This document shows positions 26,352 through 34,744 of a stretch of 64,000 bases of DNA, in pieces. The DNA is from an uncultured Acidimicrobiaceae bacterium. Its GTDB lineage: Bacteria; Actinomycetota; Acidimicrobiia; Acidimicrobiales; RAAP-2. The stretch is taken from contig CAIQOJ010000124.1 in assembly GCA_903873395.1 (NCBI GenBank), positions 1-64,000 of the forward strand, in the 5' to 3' direction. Both the position numbers and the translations under genes were made by a program. The notes beneath the pieces are model-generated. The model ran no database searches. It had not been told where the DNA came from and worked only from the letters and a program-made list of their open reading frames with translations. Every line of letters begins with the position of its first letter. The stretch's first letter is position 1.

Positions 26352-27869
26352 TCAACTGGCTGATGCCGTCGGCACCTTTCCCCTCACGACCTTGTCGAGC
26401 CACGGCACGACAGTGGCGAGAAAGTCGTTCTTCTCCGGCGTGGCCATCAGCGGATCGAGGTGACTGGTGGTATCGACCCGACTGACCGACACCACGCTCG
26501 GAATCTTCGACTCGGCCTGATAGGCGTTCGCGCTCCCGACCACTCCGTTCTTTGTGCCACCCAACGACGTCTGGAATGCATAAAGGGGGACGTCGACCTG
26601 GGCCGTGTGGGTGAGGCGAAGCCCCAGCGAGTCAGCCACCGACGTCTGCTGCAAGGCGGCAGACACGCCCGCGTCGATGGACAGTCGCTGTGGGTAGTAC
26701 CACTCGGCTGCAGCCAGCGGCGTCTGGGCAAAGACGTCGATCACGTTGGCCACCGGAGTGATCGAGTCGTCGACCCAGGTTCCCGGCGAGGTCGACGTAT
26801 CGACATGTCCCGAATGGACCTGGATCAACTTGAGACCGGCCGGCGAGGTCCGGTAGTCGAAGGCGTAGCCGAACTGGGCCTCGCTGGTCACGGGGACCGA
26901 CGGCTTGAACGCTGCCGGCAGCAACGGGAAGTTCTGGAAGGTGGTGGCCGCACCCTTGGGGTCCTTGTAGGCCGAGACTGCGCCGATCTCGCTGAAGACA
27001 CCTGTAGCCCAGGGCAGGCCGACCCCCAACAGGTCCAGCCATGGACCCTTGACCTTCAGGGCGGCAAGTTCGGCGTCGACGTTGGCCTGGGTCGGGGCCG
27101 GACCGTAGAAGCCCTGGGCGCCGGCACAGCCATCGATGCACACGATGCCGTTGATGGTCTTGTACCCAGGGGTACCACCAAAGTCCCAAGCCCCATAGGC
27201 AGCAGCCTCGGTGCCGCCCAAGGAGTGACCCCCGAGGGTCACCGTCCTCGTGCCACCATTACGTGCCTTTTCGATGACCGCATGCAAGTCGTTCATGGCC
27301 ACGGCCATGCCCCAGTCGTCGACAAAGCCGTAGTCGGCTGGCTTCAATGGTTGGTAGTGAGCCGTCGTCGAGGGCTTGGCAAGCCAACCCAGGTAGTAGT
27401 CGAACATCTGCTGAGTGGTCGTTGTACCCGCCAGGGTCGACTGCACCACGGACTCGTCCTGCAGCACGCCCTCCCGCCGCATTTCGGCCCAGACCTGCAA
27501 TCCCGGTACGTGGGTAGCGAGGTAGGGAGCGACCAGGTCGAAGTCGCCAGCGCCACCATTGGTCCCGGGGACGAGGACCAGAACATGAGGGGCTGATGAG
27601 GAGCCGAAGGTTCGGACTTGGACCTTGTCGTACTTTGAGGGAGTCCCCGAGACTGATGGCGTCGTGATGGTCAGGACCGATTCGGGCACCGCAGGCGATG
27701 CACCGATGGCCGTTGGCGTACCGGGGATCGTCGTGGTTGTCGTTGACGGGGTTGCAGACGAGCTGCCGCAGCCGGCCATGGCCAGAGACCCAATCGCCAT
27801 GGCGCCGACGCCCAGGGCTGTGCCGCCCCGGACTCGAGCTCCCCGTGCCCAACTGCGCGTGCGTTGCAT
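26352..27869 (-). CDS. Secreted lipoprotein with alpha/beta hydrolase fold
   Basis: A 505-residue exported hydrolase. The N-terminus has a twin-basic stretch (RTRSWARGARVRGG), a hydrophobic core and a lipobox LAMAGC, predicting a lipoprotein anchored outside the membrane. The catalytic domain has LVLVPGTNGG, the nucleophile elbow GGHSLGGTEA, and late His candidates near TTSHLDPL. The family resembles secreted esterases or chlorophyllase-like proteins; the substrate is unknown. A long in-frame extension exists upstream, but the ATG at 27869 is preceded by GGGGGAG and followed directly by the signal peptide, so it was chosen. Confidence 0.78.
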   Translation of the reverse strand: MQRTRSWARGARVRGGTALGVGAMAIGSLAMAGCGSSSATPSTTTTTIPGTPTAIGASPAVPESVLTITTPSVSGTPSKYDKVQVRTFGSSSAPHVLVLVPGTNGGAGDFDLVAPYLATHVPGLQVWAEMRREGVLQDESVVQSTLAGTTTTQQMFDYYLGWLAKPSTTAHYQPLKPADYGFVDDWGMAVAMNDLHAVIEKARNGGTRTVTLGGHSLGGTEAAAYGAWDFGGTPGYKTINGIVCIDGCAGAQGFYGPAPTQANVDAELAALKVKGPWLDLLGVGLPWATGVFSEIGAVSAYKDPKGAATTFQNFPLLPAAFKPSVPVTSEAQFGYAFDYRTSPAGLKLIQVHSGHVDTSTSPGTWVDDSITPVANVIDVFAQTPLAAAEWYYPQRLSIDAGVSAALQQTSVADSLGLRLTHTAQVDVPLYAFQTSLGGTKNGVVGSANAYQAESKIPSVVSVSRVDTTSHLDPLMATPEKNDFLATVVPWLDKVVRGKVPTASAS

Positions 27870-28014
27870 TGCTCTCCCCCGGTTGTCGACTCCGGCCGAA
27901 GGGTCGGATTGCTTGTGACGACGTGAGCGTAGCCACCTATCGACCGGCGATCCCAGCCATCGTGCAGGCCCGGCCCATCCACCACCATGCACGAACGTGT
28001 CGATGCCGAGGGGG

Positions 28015-28944
28015 TCAGGGTAGGTGCAGGTCTCCTGAGACCGTCTGCACGACAAGACCGTCGACCACCAGCCCGGCGACCACGGTGTCGGTACGGGCCT
28101 GATCGTCTGGCCAACCCGCCACGTTGGCAATATCGGAGTTCGCCACTGGACCAGACCGTAGGGCTGAGATCAGACGCCCTCGACCTTGGCGGTCCGAGCC
28201 CACGAACCGCGATTGCGTCGCCGACACACCGGCAGATCCCCTGGCCGGATCTGGATCCGGCCAGCCATCGATGGCCCAGAGGCACCGTCTCCGCAGCGGG
28301 CAGCCCTGACAGTCCGGCGTCCGTGCGGTGCACACCGAAGCGCCGAGGTCCAAGAGCGCCTGGCCAAAGGACCAGCCCTGACCCCTTGGCACCATGGCAT
28401 CGACGGTGGCCTGGGCCACTGACGGGGTCAGCCTCCGCCCGCCAACCGCCCGGGCGAGGATTCGGCCGGCGTTGGTGTCCACGACCCCCACGTCTCGCTC
28501 GAAGGCAAACGCCAACACGGCTCGAGCGGTGTAGGGACCAACTCCAGGAAGGGCCAGCAGGTCATCGAGGTCGTCAGGCACCGTTCCGTTGTGGTCGCAG
28601 ACGACGGCAGCCGCAGCCCTCTGGAGGTTGCGAGCCCGGCGGTTGTACCCCATGCCTTCCCACGCCCTCAACACATCCCCCAACGGGGCTGCCGCACAGG
28701 CGGCTGGCGTGGGAAAGGACTCGAGGAAGCGCCGGTAAGCAGGCACCACCCGGGAGAGATGGGTCTGTTGCGCCATGACTTCCGACACCAGAACGGCCCA
28801 GGGGTCCCGGGTGTTGCGCCAGGGAAGATCGTCGCGACGAGTATGCCCACCGGCAGCCGACCCCCACGAGTGGATGGCGGCACCGATGGCCCGAAGTCGG
28901 GCTGGCGCGCTCGCCGGAGCCACCGACAACCGCGGAGGGGTCAC
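28015..28944 (-). CDS. mutY: A/G-specific adenine glycosylase MutY-like
   Basis: Removes adenine mispaired with 8-oxoguanine. The 309-residue protein has PWRNTRDPWAVLVSEVMAQQT with the catalytic Glu (E55), the HhH LPGVGPYTARAVLAFAF followed by VVDTN with the catalytic Asp, and the four-cysteine [4Fe-4S] motif C-x6-C-x2-C-x5-C. The C-terminal NUDIX-like 8-oxoG recognition domain of E. coli MutY is missing. Instead, about 60 residues look like a small winged-helix segment (LISALRSGPVANSDIAN). The start GTG overlaps the stop of the MaoC gene. It may depend on the Suf system encoded in this window for its cluster. Confidence 0.9.
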   Translation of the reverse strand: MTPPRLSVAPASAPARLRAIGAAIHSWGSAAGGHTRRDDLPWRNTRDPWAVLVSEVMAQQTHLSRVVPAYRRFLESFPTPAACAAAPLGDVLRAWEGMGYNRRARNLQRAAAAVVCDHNGTVPDDLDDLLALPGVGPYTARAVLAFAFERDVGVVDTNAGRILARAVGGRRLTPSVAQATVDAMVPRGQGWSFGQALLDLGASVCTARTPDCQGCPLRRRCLWAIDGWPDPDPARGSAGVSATQSRFVGSDRQGRGRLISALRSGPVANSDIANVAGWPDDQARTDTVVAGLVVDGLVVQTVSGDLHLP

Positions 28945-29453
28945 CCCCAGACGTCATCCCCGTAGGGACGGCGACGCTCCGGTGCGAACTCTCGCTTCCA
29001 CACCATGACCTTGCGACGGAAGAAGCAGACTTCCTCCCCGCGTTGGTTGAATGCCTTGGTCTCCACGGTGACGATGCCCCGATCGTCACGTGACGATGAC
29101 GGGACGGTGTCGATCACCTTGGTCTCGGCGTAGATGGTGTCACCGTGGAACGTCGGCGCACGATGTAGGAGTGACTCGATCTCGAGGTTGGCGATCGCCG
29201 CACCACTGACATCAGGCACGCTCATACCTAGAACTAGGGAGTAGACGAGGTTCCCCACGACGACGTTCTTCTTCTGGACCGACTCGTTCTCCGCGAACCA
29301 TGCGTTGGTGTGGAGCGGGTGGTGATTCATGGTGATCATGCAAAAGAGATGGTCATCCGCTTCCGTGATCGTCTTACCGGGCCAGTGCCGATAGATGTCG
29401 CCAGGAACGAAGTCCTCGAGGTAGCGGCCGAAGGGACGGTCGTAGGTGGTCAT
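28941..29453 (-). CDS. MaoC-family dehydratase (hotdog fold)
   Basis: A 170-residue single-hotdog protein of the R-specific enoyl-CoA hydratase group. Visible features are FGRYLEDFVPGDIYRHWPGKTITEADDHLFCMITMNHHPLH with the Asp and His hydratase pair (in EADD and NxHPLH), and VVVGNLVYSLVLGMSVPDVSG. Close relatives are mesaconyl-CoA or itaconyl-CoA hydratase-like proteins. The presence of a probable methylsuccinyl-CoA dehydrogenase 1.4 kb away makes mesaconyl-CoA hydratase worth testing, although length here is half that of the classical enzyme. It is co-transcribed with mutY. Confidence 0.85.
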   Translation of the reverse strand: MTTYDRPFGRYLEDFVPGDIYRHWPGKTITEADDHLFCMITMNHHPLHTNAWFAENESVQKKNVVVGNLVYSLVLGMSVPDVSGAAIANLEIESLLHRAPTFHGDTIYAETKVIDTVPSSSRDDRGIVTVETKAFNQRGEEVCFFRRKVMVWKREFAPERRRPYGDDVWG

Positions 29454-29504
29454 GACCGTTGTGTAGTCCGAACAGGTGCTCCTCGTCCAACCGTGCCGAA
29501 GTGC

Positions 29505-29951
29505 CTAGGCGAGCGACTCCGGCGCAGAGGGCTCGGGGGAGCGAGTGGTGAAAGAAAGCCCCCAATCCGGCTCGGACTCGCCGTCGATGACCAGACGCCA
29601 CGAGAAGCGCGAGCCCGTCGGCAACGGGAGCGGGCCGAGATTCACAGCCAACGCCACATCCACAGGGGAACCTTCGGGCACATCGGTCGGACGTCCGGTC
29701 TGAAAGTCACCCATGACCTGGATGGGCTGCTCGCCTTCGGGCGTAGCCACGAGGACGGGGCGTCCATCGGCATCCTCCAGAAAGAGTTCCCAATGGTGGG
29801 CGTCTTCGGCCTCATGCCAACCGACATCGAGCTTCATGGCGATTGCCGAAGGCACGGGGTCGGGGCCAGTCATGCTCCATCCCCCGCCCATGATGAACAG
29901 TTTCCCGTCGGCCACCTGGGCCGAATCGCACAGAATCAGAGTTGCCTTCAC
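29505..29951 (-). CDS. DUF6941-like conserved protein
   Basis: A 148-residue protein beginning MKATLILCDSAQVADGKLFIMGGGW. I recognise this start as that of a widespread actinobacterial family of unknown function annotated DUF6941. The rest is predicted beta-sheet (SRFSWRLVIDGESEP). No signal peptide, membrane segment or catalytic motif is visible. The start codon is GTG; a TAGCCT lies eight bases before it. The gene is 51 bp upstream of maoC on the same strand and may be the first gene of that unit. Confidence 0.7.
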   Translation of the reverse strand: MKATLILCDSAQVADGKLFIMGGGWSMTGPDPVPSAIAMKLDVGWHEAEDAHHWELFLEDADGRPVLVATPEGEQPIQVMGDFQTGRPTDVPEGSPVDVALAVNLGPLPLPTGSRFSWRLVIDGESEPDWGLSFTTRSPEPSAPESLA

Positions 29952-30064
29952 GGGTCCCGAGGCTACCGGCTCTCGCCATCGCCATCTGCACAGGTAACGA
30001 TGGCGGTGGCTCGATCAGCACAGGGGGCGACCATGCCGGCTCTTCGGGCGTTAGGCACCGTCAC

Positions 30065-30070
30065 TACAGT
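30065..30070 (+). promoter_or_regulatory. Putative -10 element TACAGT of a leaderless promoter
   Basis: TACAGT is followed by six bases and the ATG at 30077 of the methyltransferase gene. Confidence 0.45.
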
Positions 30071-30076
30071 GCATGT

Positions 30077-30724
30077 ATGGAGCTTCGAACTCTGCGTGAC
30101 GACGTCTACCGCCGGCCCCTGGCCACTGCCCTCGATCGACTGGGCATCGGCCCGGGTTGGACCTGTGTCGACGTTGGCGCAGGCGGAGGTGACGTGTCGG
30201 TGGCCCTCGCTGAGATCGTCGGCCACGAAGGGCGTGTCTACGCGGTGGATAGCGACCCGCTCGCCCGCGACGAGGTTGCCCAGGCTGCAGGATCCCACAG
30301 TCAAGTACTGGGCATCACGCAAGCAGGTGAGGATCTTCGTCTGCCCGAAGAGGTCGATCTTGCCTTCTGCAGGTTCTTGCTCCTCCACGTGGCCGATCCG
30401 TCGCGGGTGCTCAATCGGATGGCATCCGCTGTTCGGCAAGGTGGCTGGGTGGTCGTCCAAGAGCCAGTGACGTCGGCGGGAAGGATCGCCGGCGACCCAT
30501 TTGCCATGCCGATAGCCAAACACCCTGACGTCGGCGCGTTGCTGCCGTCACTCGTGCGTGCCGCCGGACTCGAGATCATCGACGCATGGGCCGAGGCGCC
30601 TGCCGGTGCCGGTCCTGGGCCTGTGGCCGACTACATCGAGTTCCTCACCGAGGTCGACCCCGGCGACGACCCGGTGATTCTCCCTCCCCTCGTCACGGTG
30701 GTCGCCCAGCGACCTCAGAGTTGA
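30077..30724 (+). CDS. SAM-dependent methyltransferase, class I
   Basis: A 215-residue Rossmann-type methyltransferase. Motif I is CVDVGAGGGDVSVALAE (about 31-47), followed by VYAVDSDPLARDE with the acidic residue that binds the ribose, VDLAFCRFLLLHVADP and the post-motif GGWVVVQEPVT. This resembles UbiE/Coq5-like small-molecule methyltransferases; the substrate is unknown. The frame is open 135 bp upstream, but the ATG at 30077 has a leaderless-type promoter and conserved sequence begins there. Confidence 0.83.
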   Translation: MELRTLRDDVYRRPLATALDRLGIGPGWTCVDVGAGGGDVSVALAEIVGHEGRVYAVDSDPLARDEVAQAAGSHSQVLGITQAGEDLRLPEEVDLAFCRFLLLHVADPSRVLNRMASAVRQGGWVVVQEPVTSAGRIAGDPFAMPIAKHPDVGALLPSLVRAAGLEIIDAWAEAPAGAGPGPVADYIEFLTEVDPGDDPVILPPLVTVVAQRPQS

Positions 30725-30828
30725 GGGCCCAAGGACCCATGCGGCGTGACGTCGAGGCTTCGGCACGATGAGGCAATGTTTCTCTCACCCAGCGTGGTCC
30801 GGCCTGTCCGACTGACTGGGTTGCCCGG

Positions 30829-30834
30829 TAGTCT
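30829..30834 (+). promoter_or_regulatory. Putative -10 element TAGTCT of a leaderless promoter
   Basis: TAGTCT is followed by seven bases and the GTG at 30842, which supports that codon as the start of the long acyl-CoA dehydrogenase. Confidence 0.4.
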
Positions 30835-30841
30835 CTCGGCC

Positions 30842-32461
30842 GTGACAAACAACGCCATCCCCGCCCCTGACCTCCTTGCCGCTACCGATGCCGTGGCCGT
30901 CGCCACCGCTGTCGTCGATGCCGGGATCGAAGCAATGGCCGCCGCCGGCGGACCCGACAACGCCCAGACCCTTGCCTATGACGTTTCCCATGCCGCCGCT
31001 GCCGTGCGCACTGCCCAATCCGTGCTGGCCTACGGAGCCCACGGAGACACCGAGGCACGCATCGCGTGCGCCTTCGTCGCCGATGCGCTGGCCGACCTGG
31101 CTGCGCGCACGATTGGGCGGACAAAGGAGTGGGGCATTGCCAGCGATTGGCTGACACCCGCCGAGGAGTTCGTCGCCACGTACCGAGATCCCGAGTTCCT
31201 GGGCTCCCTGGCAGAGGCGACGGGCGACCGGCATCTCGACCCCGACTTCGAGTTGGTCCAGGAGACGTTCCACAAGTTCGCCGACCAGGTGATCCGGCCG
31301 CGGGCCGAGCACATCCACCGGGACAACACGGACATTCCCGAGGAGATCATCCAGGGAATGGCCGAGATGGGCGGTTTCGGCATGTCGGTACCCGAGGAGT
31401 ACGGCGGCTTCGCCACCGAGGGTGAGGCCGACTACATGAGCATGGTTGTGGCCACCGAGGAGCTGACCTGGGGATCGCTGGGAGCCGGGGGCTCCCTCAT
31501 CACTCGGCCCGAGATCCTCACCCGGGCCATCGTCAAGGGCGGCACCGAGGAGCAGAATCAGTACTGGCTTCCCAAGTTGGCCACCGCCGAAGTCATGGGC
31601 GCAGTCGCCGTCACCGAGCCTGACTTCGGCTCTGACGTCGCTGGCGTCATGCTTCCGGCCACCAAAGTCGATGGAGGTTGGATCCTCAACGGCGTGAAGA
31701 CCTGGTGCACATTCGCAGCACGGGCCAATGTCCTCCTCCTCTTGGCTCGGACCGATCCGGATCGCACCAAGGGGCACAAGGGACTGTCGATCTTCTTGGT
31801 GGAGAAGTCCCAAGCAGACGGTCATGGCTTCGCCTTCACACAAGAGCCTGGAGCTCACGGCCGGCCGGCCGACAGCACTGGAAAAATGGAAGGACGTGCC
31901 ATCGACACCCTGGGTTATCGGGGCATGCACTCCTACGAAGTGTCGCTGGACAACTGGTTCGTACCGGACAACTGCCTCATCGGTGGCGAGGCTGGTCTCG
32001 GTCAAGGCTTCTACCTGCAGATGCAGGGTTTCGAGAACGGCCGACTGCAGACGGCCGCCCGAGCCGTCGGCCTCATGCAGGCCGCCTATGAGGCTGCCTT
32101 GGAGTATGCCCAGAACCGAGTCGTCTTCGGCCATCCGATCGCTGAGTACGAGCTGACAAAAGTGAAGTTGGCCCGCATGGCCGTCCTCATCCAAGCCAGT
32201 CGGCAGTTCTCCTACGAGGTTGCCCGTCTCATGTCCAAGGGTGAAGGCGTCCTTGAAGCTTCGATGATCAAGGCCTATGTATGCCGCACCGCTGAGTGGG
32301 TAACCCGTGAAGCTCTCCAGATCCACGGTGGCATGGGCTACGCCGAGGAGTACCCGGTCAGCCGGTACTTCGTGGATGCCCGAGTGCTGTCGATCTTTGA
32401 GGGTGCCGACGAGACCTTGTGTCTCAAGGTGATCGCCCGGCGCCTCATGGCTGAGCGGTAG
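30842..32461 (+). CDS. mcd: Probable (2S)-methylsuccinyl-CoA dehydrogenase
   Basis: A long acyl-CoA dehydrogenase of about 539 residues. An N-terminal helical extension of about 145 residues (LAYDVSHAAAAVRTAQSVLAYG, RTIGRTKEWGI) precedes the normal ACAD fold. That extension, DPDFELVQETFHKFADQVIRPRAEHIHR and the ending YFVDARVLSIFEGADETLCL closely resemble Mcd of the ethylmalonyl-CoA pathway, which oxidises methylsuccinyl-CoA to mesaconyl-CoA. The Glu of FEGADE is the candidate catalytic base. Other pathway genes (ccr, ecm, mch) are not in the window. Frames open to 30746 exist, but the GTG at 30842 is favoured by the promoter context. Confidence 0.78.
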   Translation: MTNNAIPAPDLLAATDAVAVATAVVDAGIEAMAAAGGPDNAQTLAYDVSHAAAAVRTAQSVLAYGAHGDTEARIACAFVADALADLAARTIGRTKEWGIASDWLTPAEEFVATYRDPEFLGSLAEATGDRHLDPDFELVQETFHKFADQVIRPRAEHIHRDNTDIPEEIIQGMAEMGGFGMSVPEEYGGFATEGEADYMSMVVATEELTWGSLGAGGSLITRPEILTRAIVKGGTEEQNQYWLPKLATAEVMGAVAVTEPDFGSDVAGVMLPATKVDGGWILNGVKTWCTFAARANVLLLLARTDPDRTKGHKGLSIFLVEKSQADGHGFAFTQEPGAHGRPADSTGKMEGRAIDTLGYRGMHSYEVSLDNWFVPDNCLIGGEAGLGQGFYLQMQGFENGRLQTAARAVGLMQAAYEAALEYAQNRVVFGHPIAEYELTKVKLARMAVLIQASRQFSYEVARLMSKGEGVLEASMIKAYVCRTAEWVTREALQIHGGMGYAEEYPVSRYFVDARVLSIFEGADETLCLKVIARRLMAER

Positions 32462-32465
32462 GAAG

Positions 32466-32530
32466 CCTCAGGCCGGCAGGGGTTGCTCGACCTCAGGCCG
32501 GCAGGGGTTGCTCGACCTCAGGCCGGCAGG
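32466..32530. repeat. 25-bp tandem repeat, 2.6 copies, covering the end of the DUF885 gene
   Basis: The same 25 bases occur at 32466-32490 and 32491-32515. The third, partial copy (32516-32530) contains the last codons and the stop of the minus-strand gene. Read on that strand, the sequence CTGCCGGCCTGAGG appears three times, so the gene end with its TGA has been triplicated. Confidence 0.85.
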
Positions 32531-33771
32531 CCGGACTCACCGTCGATGGCGATCTGGTCCATGAGATCTTGTGGCGTGAGTTGCTCTGACAACAGCCGCT
32601 CGAATCGGGCTGGATCTCCGTTGACGAAGGAGCGGCAGAGAGGCAAACCTTCGACGTAGCACGTGAGGTATGCACGCCACGTCGGATGAGTCAGGAACTC
32701 CACCGCCTTGGCTGCTCGATCGCGAGAGAGCAGACCCCATCGGGCTACCTCGTCGATGACAACGTCCGGATCGGCACCATCCTCGTGGAGTCGGAACGCG
32801 GCATTCTGACGCACCGCTCCGAGCGCCTCACCGGCATCGGATAGCGCGGCAACGACATCTGCGTCGTAGCGGATGCCCAGTGGCTGCAAATGAGCCGCCA
32901 CGTCGGCTTCGGGGTGTCGACCCATGACAACCTCAAGTCCAAGATCCGCCAGACCCTCGGCGAGCAGGCACTGCGGTGTACCCACCAAGAAGATCGACTC
33001 CTCCCACCACTGGCGGCGGCGGACCAGTCCGACTTCTTTGCGGGTGTGTTCGGTGTGATGACCCGGATACGCCTCATGAGCCACCAGATGAGCGAGGCTC
33101 GTCGAAAGCACCGGCAGGTCGGTGTTGATGGCCACCCGGCTCTGCAGGTCACCGAGGTAGTAGTTGAAGCCCGACCAGGGTTCATCCGTCACGAACTCAA
33201 ACTCGATGTGCTCCCCTTCGGGCAGACCGAAGAGTCGATCGGTGCGCTCCCGAAGATCCTCCGCCAGGCTGGACACCGCAGCCTCGAGGCGGTCGACCGG
33301 CACGGCGTGCGATTCCCGCCACTCCACCAAACGCTCAGCAAGAGGGCCTGCACCTGGGAGGACCTCGTCAAGTCGCCGATGGGCTTCGACAAGGACCTCA
33401 TCGTCCACACGGGTCGGTCGCACGCCGTAGCAGGACTCGACCTCATCGGCATAGCCGACCGGGTCTCCGGCCAACTTGGATGCTGTCGTGCGCATCCCCT
33501 CTACCTGTGCAGCCATCCAGTGCCGTCGGGCCGGTGCTGCGCCATCATCACCTCCGGTGCCAAGAGGTGCTCCTGCGGTTAGGTCGGAGAGGAGTTGGCG
33601 AGTATCGTCGACGAGCCGCTCGGGCGATACGACCGGTTCGGCCCCCACGACATCGGCCAGACTGGCCGGGCCGTAGTAGGCATCGACGAATCCATCAATG
33701 TGGCGACCGAGACGAAGCCCCAAGGTCAGGTAGTCCCGAAGGGGACCTACGTCGAGTGCGACCTCCGTCAC
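32518..33771 (-). CDS. DUF885-type putative metallopeptidase
   Basis: A 417-residue cytoplasmic, mostly helical protein. The motif VAHEAYPGHHTEH (about residue 232) has the HExxxxHH form of the DUF885 family, whose members resemble M2/M3-like zinc peptidases. A downstream EGLADLGLE (about 271) could supply a further metal ligand. Substrate unknown. The start GTG lies 4 bp from the stop of the dienelactone hydrolase gene, so both are in one operon. Confidence 0.78.
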   Translation of the reverse strand: MTEVALDVGPLRDYLTLGLRLGRHIDGFVDAYYGPASLADVVGAEPVVSPERLVDDTRQLLSDLTAGAPLGTGGDDGAAPARRHWMAAQVEGMRTTASKLAGDPVGYADEVESCYGVRPTRVDDEVLVEAHRRLDEVLPGAGPLAERLVEWRESHAVPVDRLEAAVSSLAEDLRERTDRLFGLPEGEHIEFEFVTDEPWSGFNYYLGDLQSRVAINTDLPVLSTSLAHLVAHEAYPGHHTEHTRKEVGLVRRRQWWEESIFLVGTPQCLLAEGLADLGLEVVMGRHPEADVAAHLQPLGIRYDADVVAALSDAGEALGAVRQNAAFRLHEDGADPDVVIDEVARWGLLSRDRAAKAVEFLTHPTWRAYLTCYVEGLPLCRSFVNGDPARFERLLSEQLTPQDLMDQIAIDGESGLPA

Positions 33772-33775
33772 CGGT

Positions 33776-34468
33776 TCAACTCAACTGCTCGCGAAGGAAG
33801 CCCACCGAACGTTCCCACAGCTGGTCAGCCGCATCCTTGTCGTAGACCTCAGATCGGTCGTCGTTGAAGAAGGCGTGGTCTACCCCCGGATACAGGTGGA
33901 ACTCCACCGACTTGCCGAGTCCTTCCAGCTTGGCTCGGAGTTCGTCGGCGGCAGCGGGCGTGAAGAAGTCATCGTTCTCGGCAACATGACCGAGTACCGC
34001 TGCCGACAGTGCGGCGTAATCGGGCTGCGCATCGGGCCATGGGATGACCCCATAGGCGGGTACAACTGCCGCTACGGCATCTGGGCGCTGGCAAGCCAGC
34101 ACGAGAGCCAAACCCCCGCCCATGCAGAAGCCAAGTACACCGATGTGGTCCCGTCCTGTGCGACGACGCAGTTCGTCGACCGCTCCGCTGAGGGATCGTC
34201 CGGCAGCACCCAGCTCGAGGGCCATCATCTCCTTCGCCGCTGCATCCGGTTCGGCCAAAGGCACCGTGGTGCCGCCGTAGAGGTCAACGGCCAGAGCAGT
34301 GAACCCCTCGTCAGCCAGGCGATCGCACGTCCGCTCGATGTGGGGTACAAGACCCCACCACTCCTGGATCACGATCACCCCAGGGCTGTCGGCACCCCCG
34401 CCCGGGGGCTCAGCCAGGTAGCCATGCCCAGAGATTCCATCATTCGGGAATTCGATCCGCTCACCCAT
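33776..34468 (-). CDS. Dienelactone hydrolase family protein
   Basis: A 230-residue alpha/beta hydrolase with the DLH triad: nucleophile Cys115 in GFCMGGGLAL, an Asp in AENDDFFTP (about 166) and His198 in GVDHAFFND. The supporting Glu36 in IQEWWGL, which activates the cysteine in dienelactone hydrolase, is also present. It could act on carboxymethylenebutenolide or on other lactones and esters. The ATG at 34468 begins the conserved fold and has TAGGGT seven bases upstream. The DUF885 gene follows 4 bp later. Confidence 0.9.
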   Translation of the reverse strand: MGERIEFPNDGISGHGYLAEPPGGGADSPGVIVIQEWWGLVPHIERTCDRLADEGFTALAVDLYGGTTVPLAEPDAAAKEMMALELGAAGRSLSGAVDELRRRTGRDHIGVLGFCMGGGLALVLACQRPDAVAAVVPAYGVIPWPDAQPDYAALSAAVLGHVAENDDFFTPAAADELRAKLEGLGKSVEFHLYPGVDHAFFNDDRSEVYDKDAADQLWERSVGFLREQLS

Positions 34469-34475
34469 GCGTGGG

Positions 34476-34481
34476 ACCCTA
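34476..34481 (-). promoter_or_regulatory. Putative -10 element TAGGGT of a leaderless promoter
   Basis: On the minus strand TAGGGT is followed by seven bases and the ATG at 34468 of the dienelactone hydrolase gene. Confidence 0.4.
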
Positions 34482-34706
34482 CCCTCGGTCAGTGATGTCC
34501 GCAGAGTCTGCAACCATGCAGTTCATGGTCGGCGCTCTGGCACAGCGCTGGGGAGCCTGGGGTACTGCGCAAACCGTTCCGTGCACCACTTCGGGGCAAC
34601 TTCCCAAGGACCTTTATTTGGCCATCATGACGCGATGTGGCGACCGTTCGGCACCCGAATTACTTAAAGAAATCCCAGGTCAGAGGCCATGCAGCCCACA
34701 ATGGCC

Positions 34707-34734
34707 TTGATTCCAGAGGCCCACCGACTACCAT
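34707..34734 (+). promoter_or_regulatory. Putative sigma70-type promoter of the NlpC/P60 gene
   Basis: TTGATT (34707-34712), 16 bases, TACCAT (34729-34734). Transcription would begin about 34741, just before the ATG at 34745, giving an extremely short leader that contains AGGGAT. Confidence 0.4.
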
Positions 34735-34744
34735 TGTCAGGGAT

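Noticed and set aside
30785-32326. 513-residue minus-strand open frame antisense to the methylsuccinyl-CoA dehydrogenase gene
   Set aside because: It is entirely covered by a convincing plus-strand gene and has no recognisable motif.
34500-34744. Possible ydaO-type (c-di-AMP) riboswitch upstream of the NlpC/P60 gene
   Set aside because: Such elements often precede cell-wall hydrolase genes in actinobacteria, but I could not find the conserved core sequences, and the putative promoter is immediately before the start codon.
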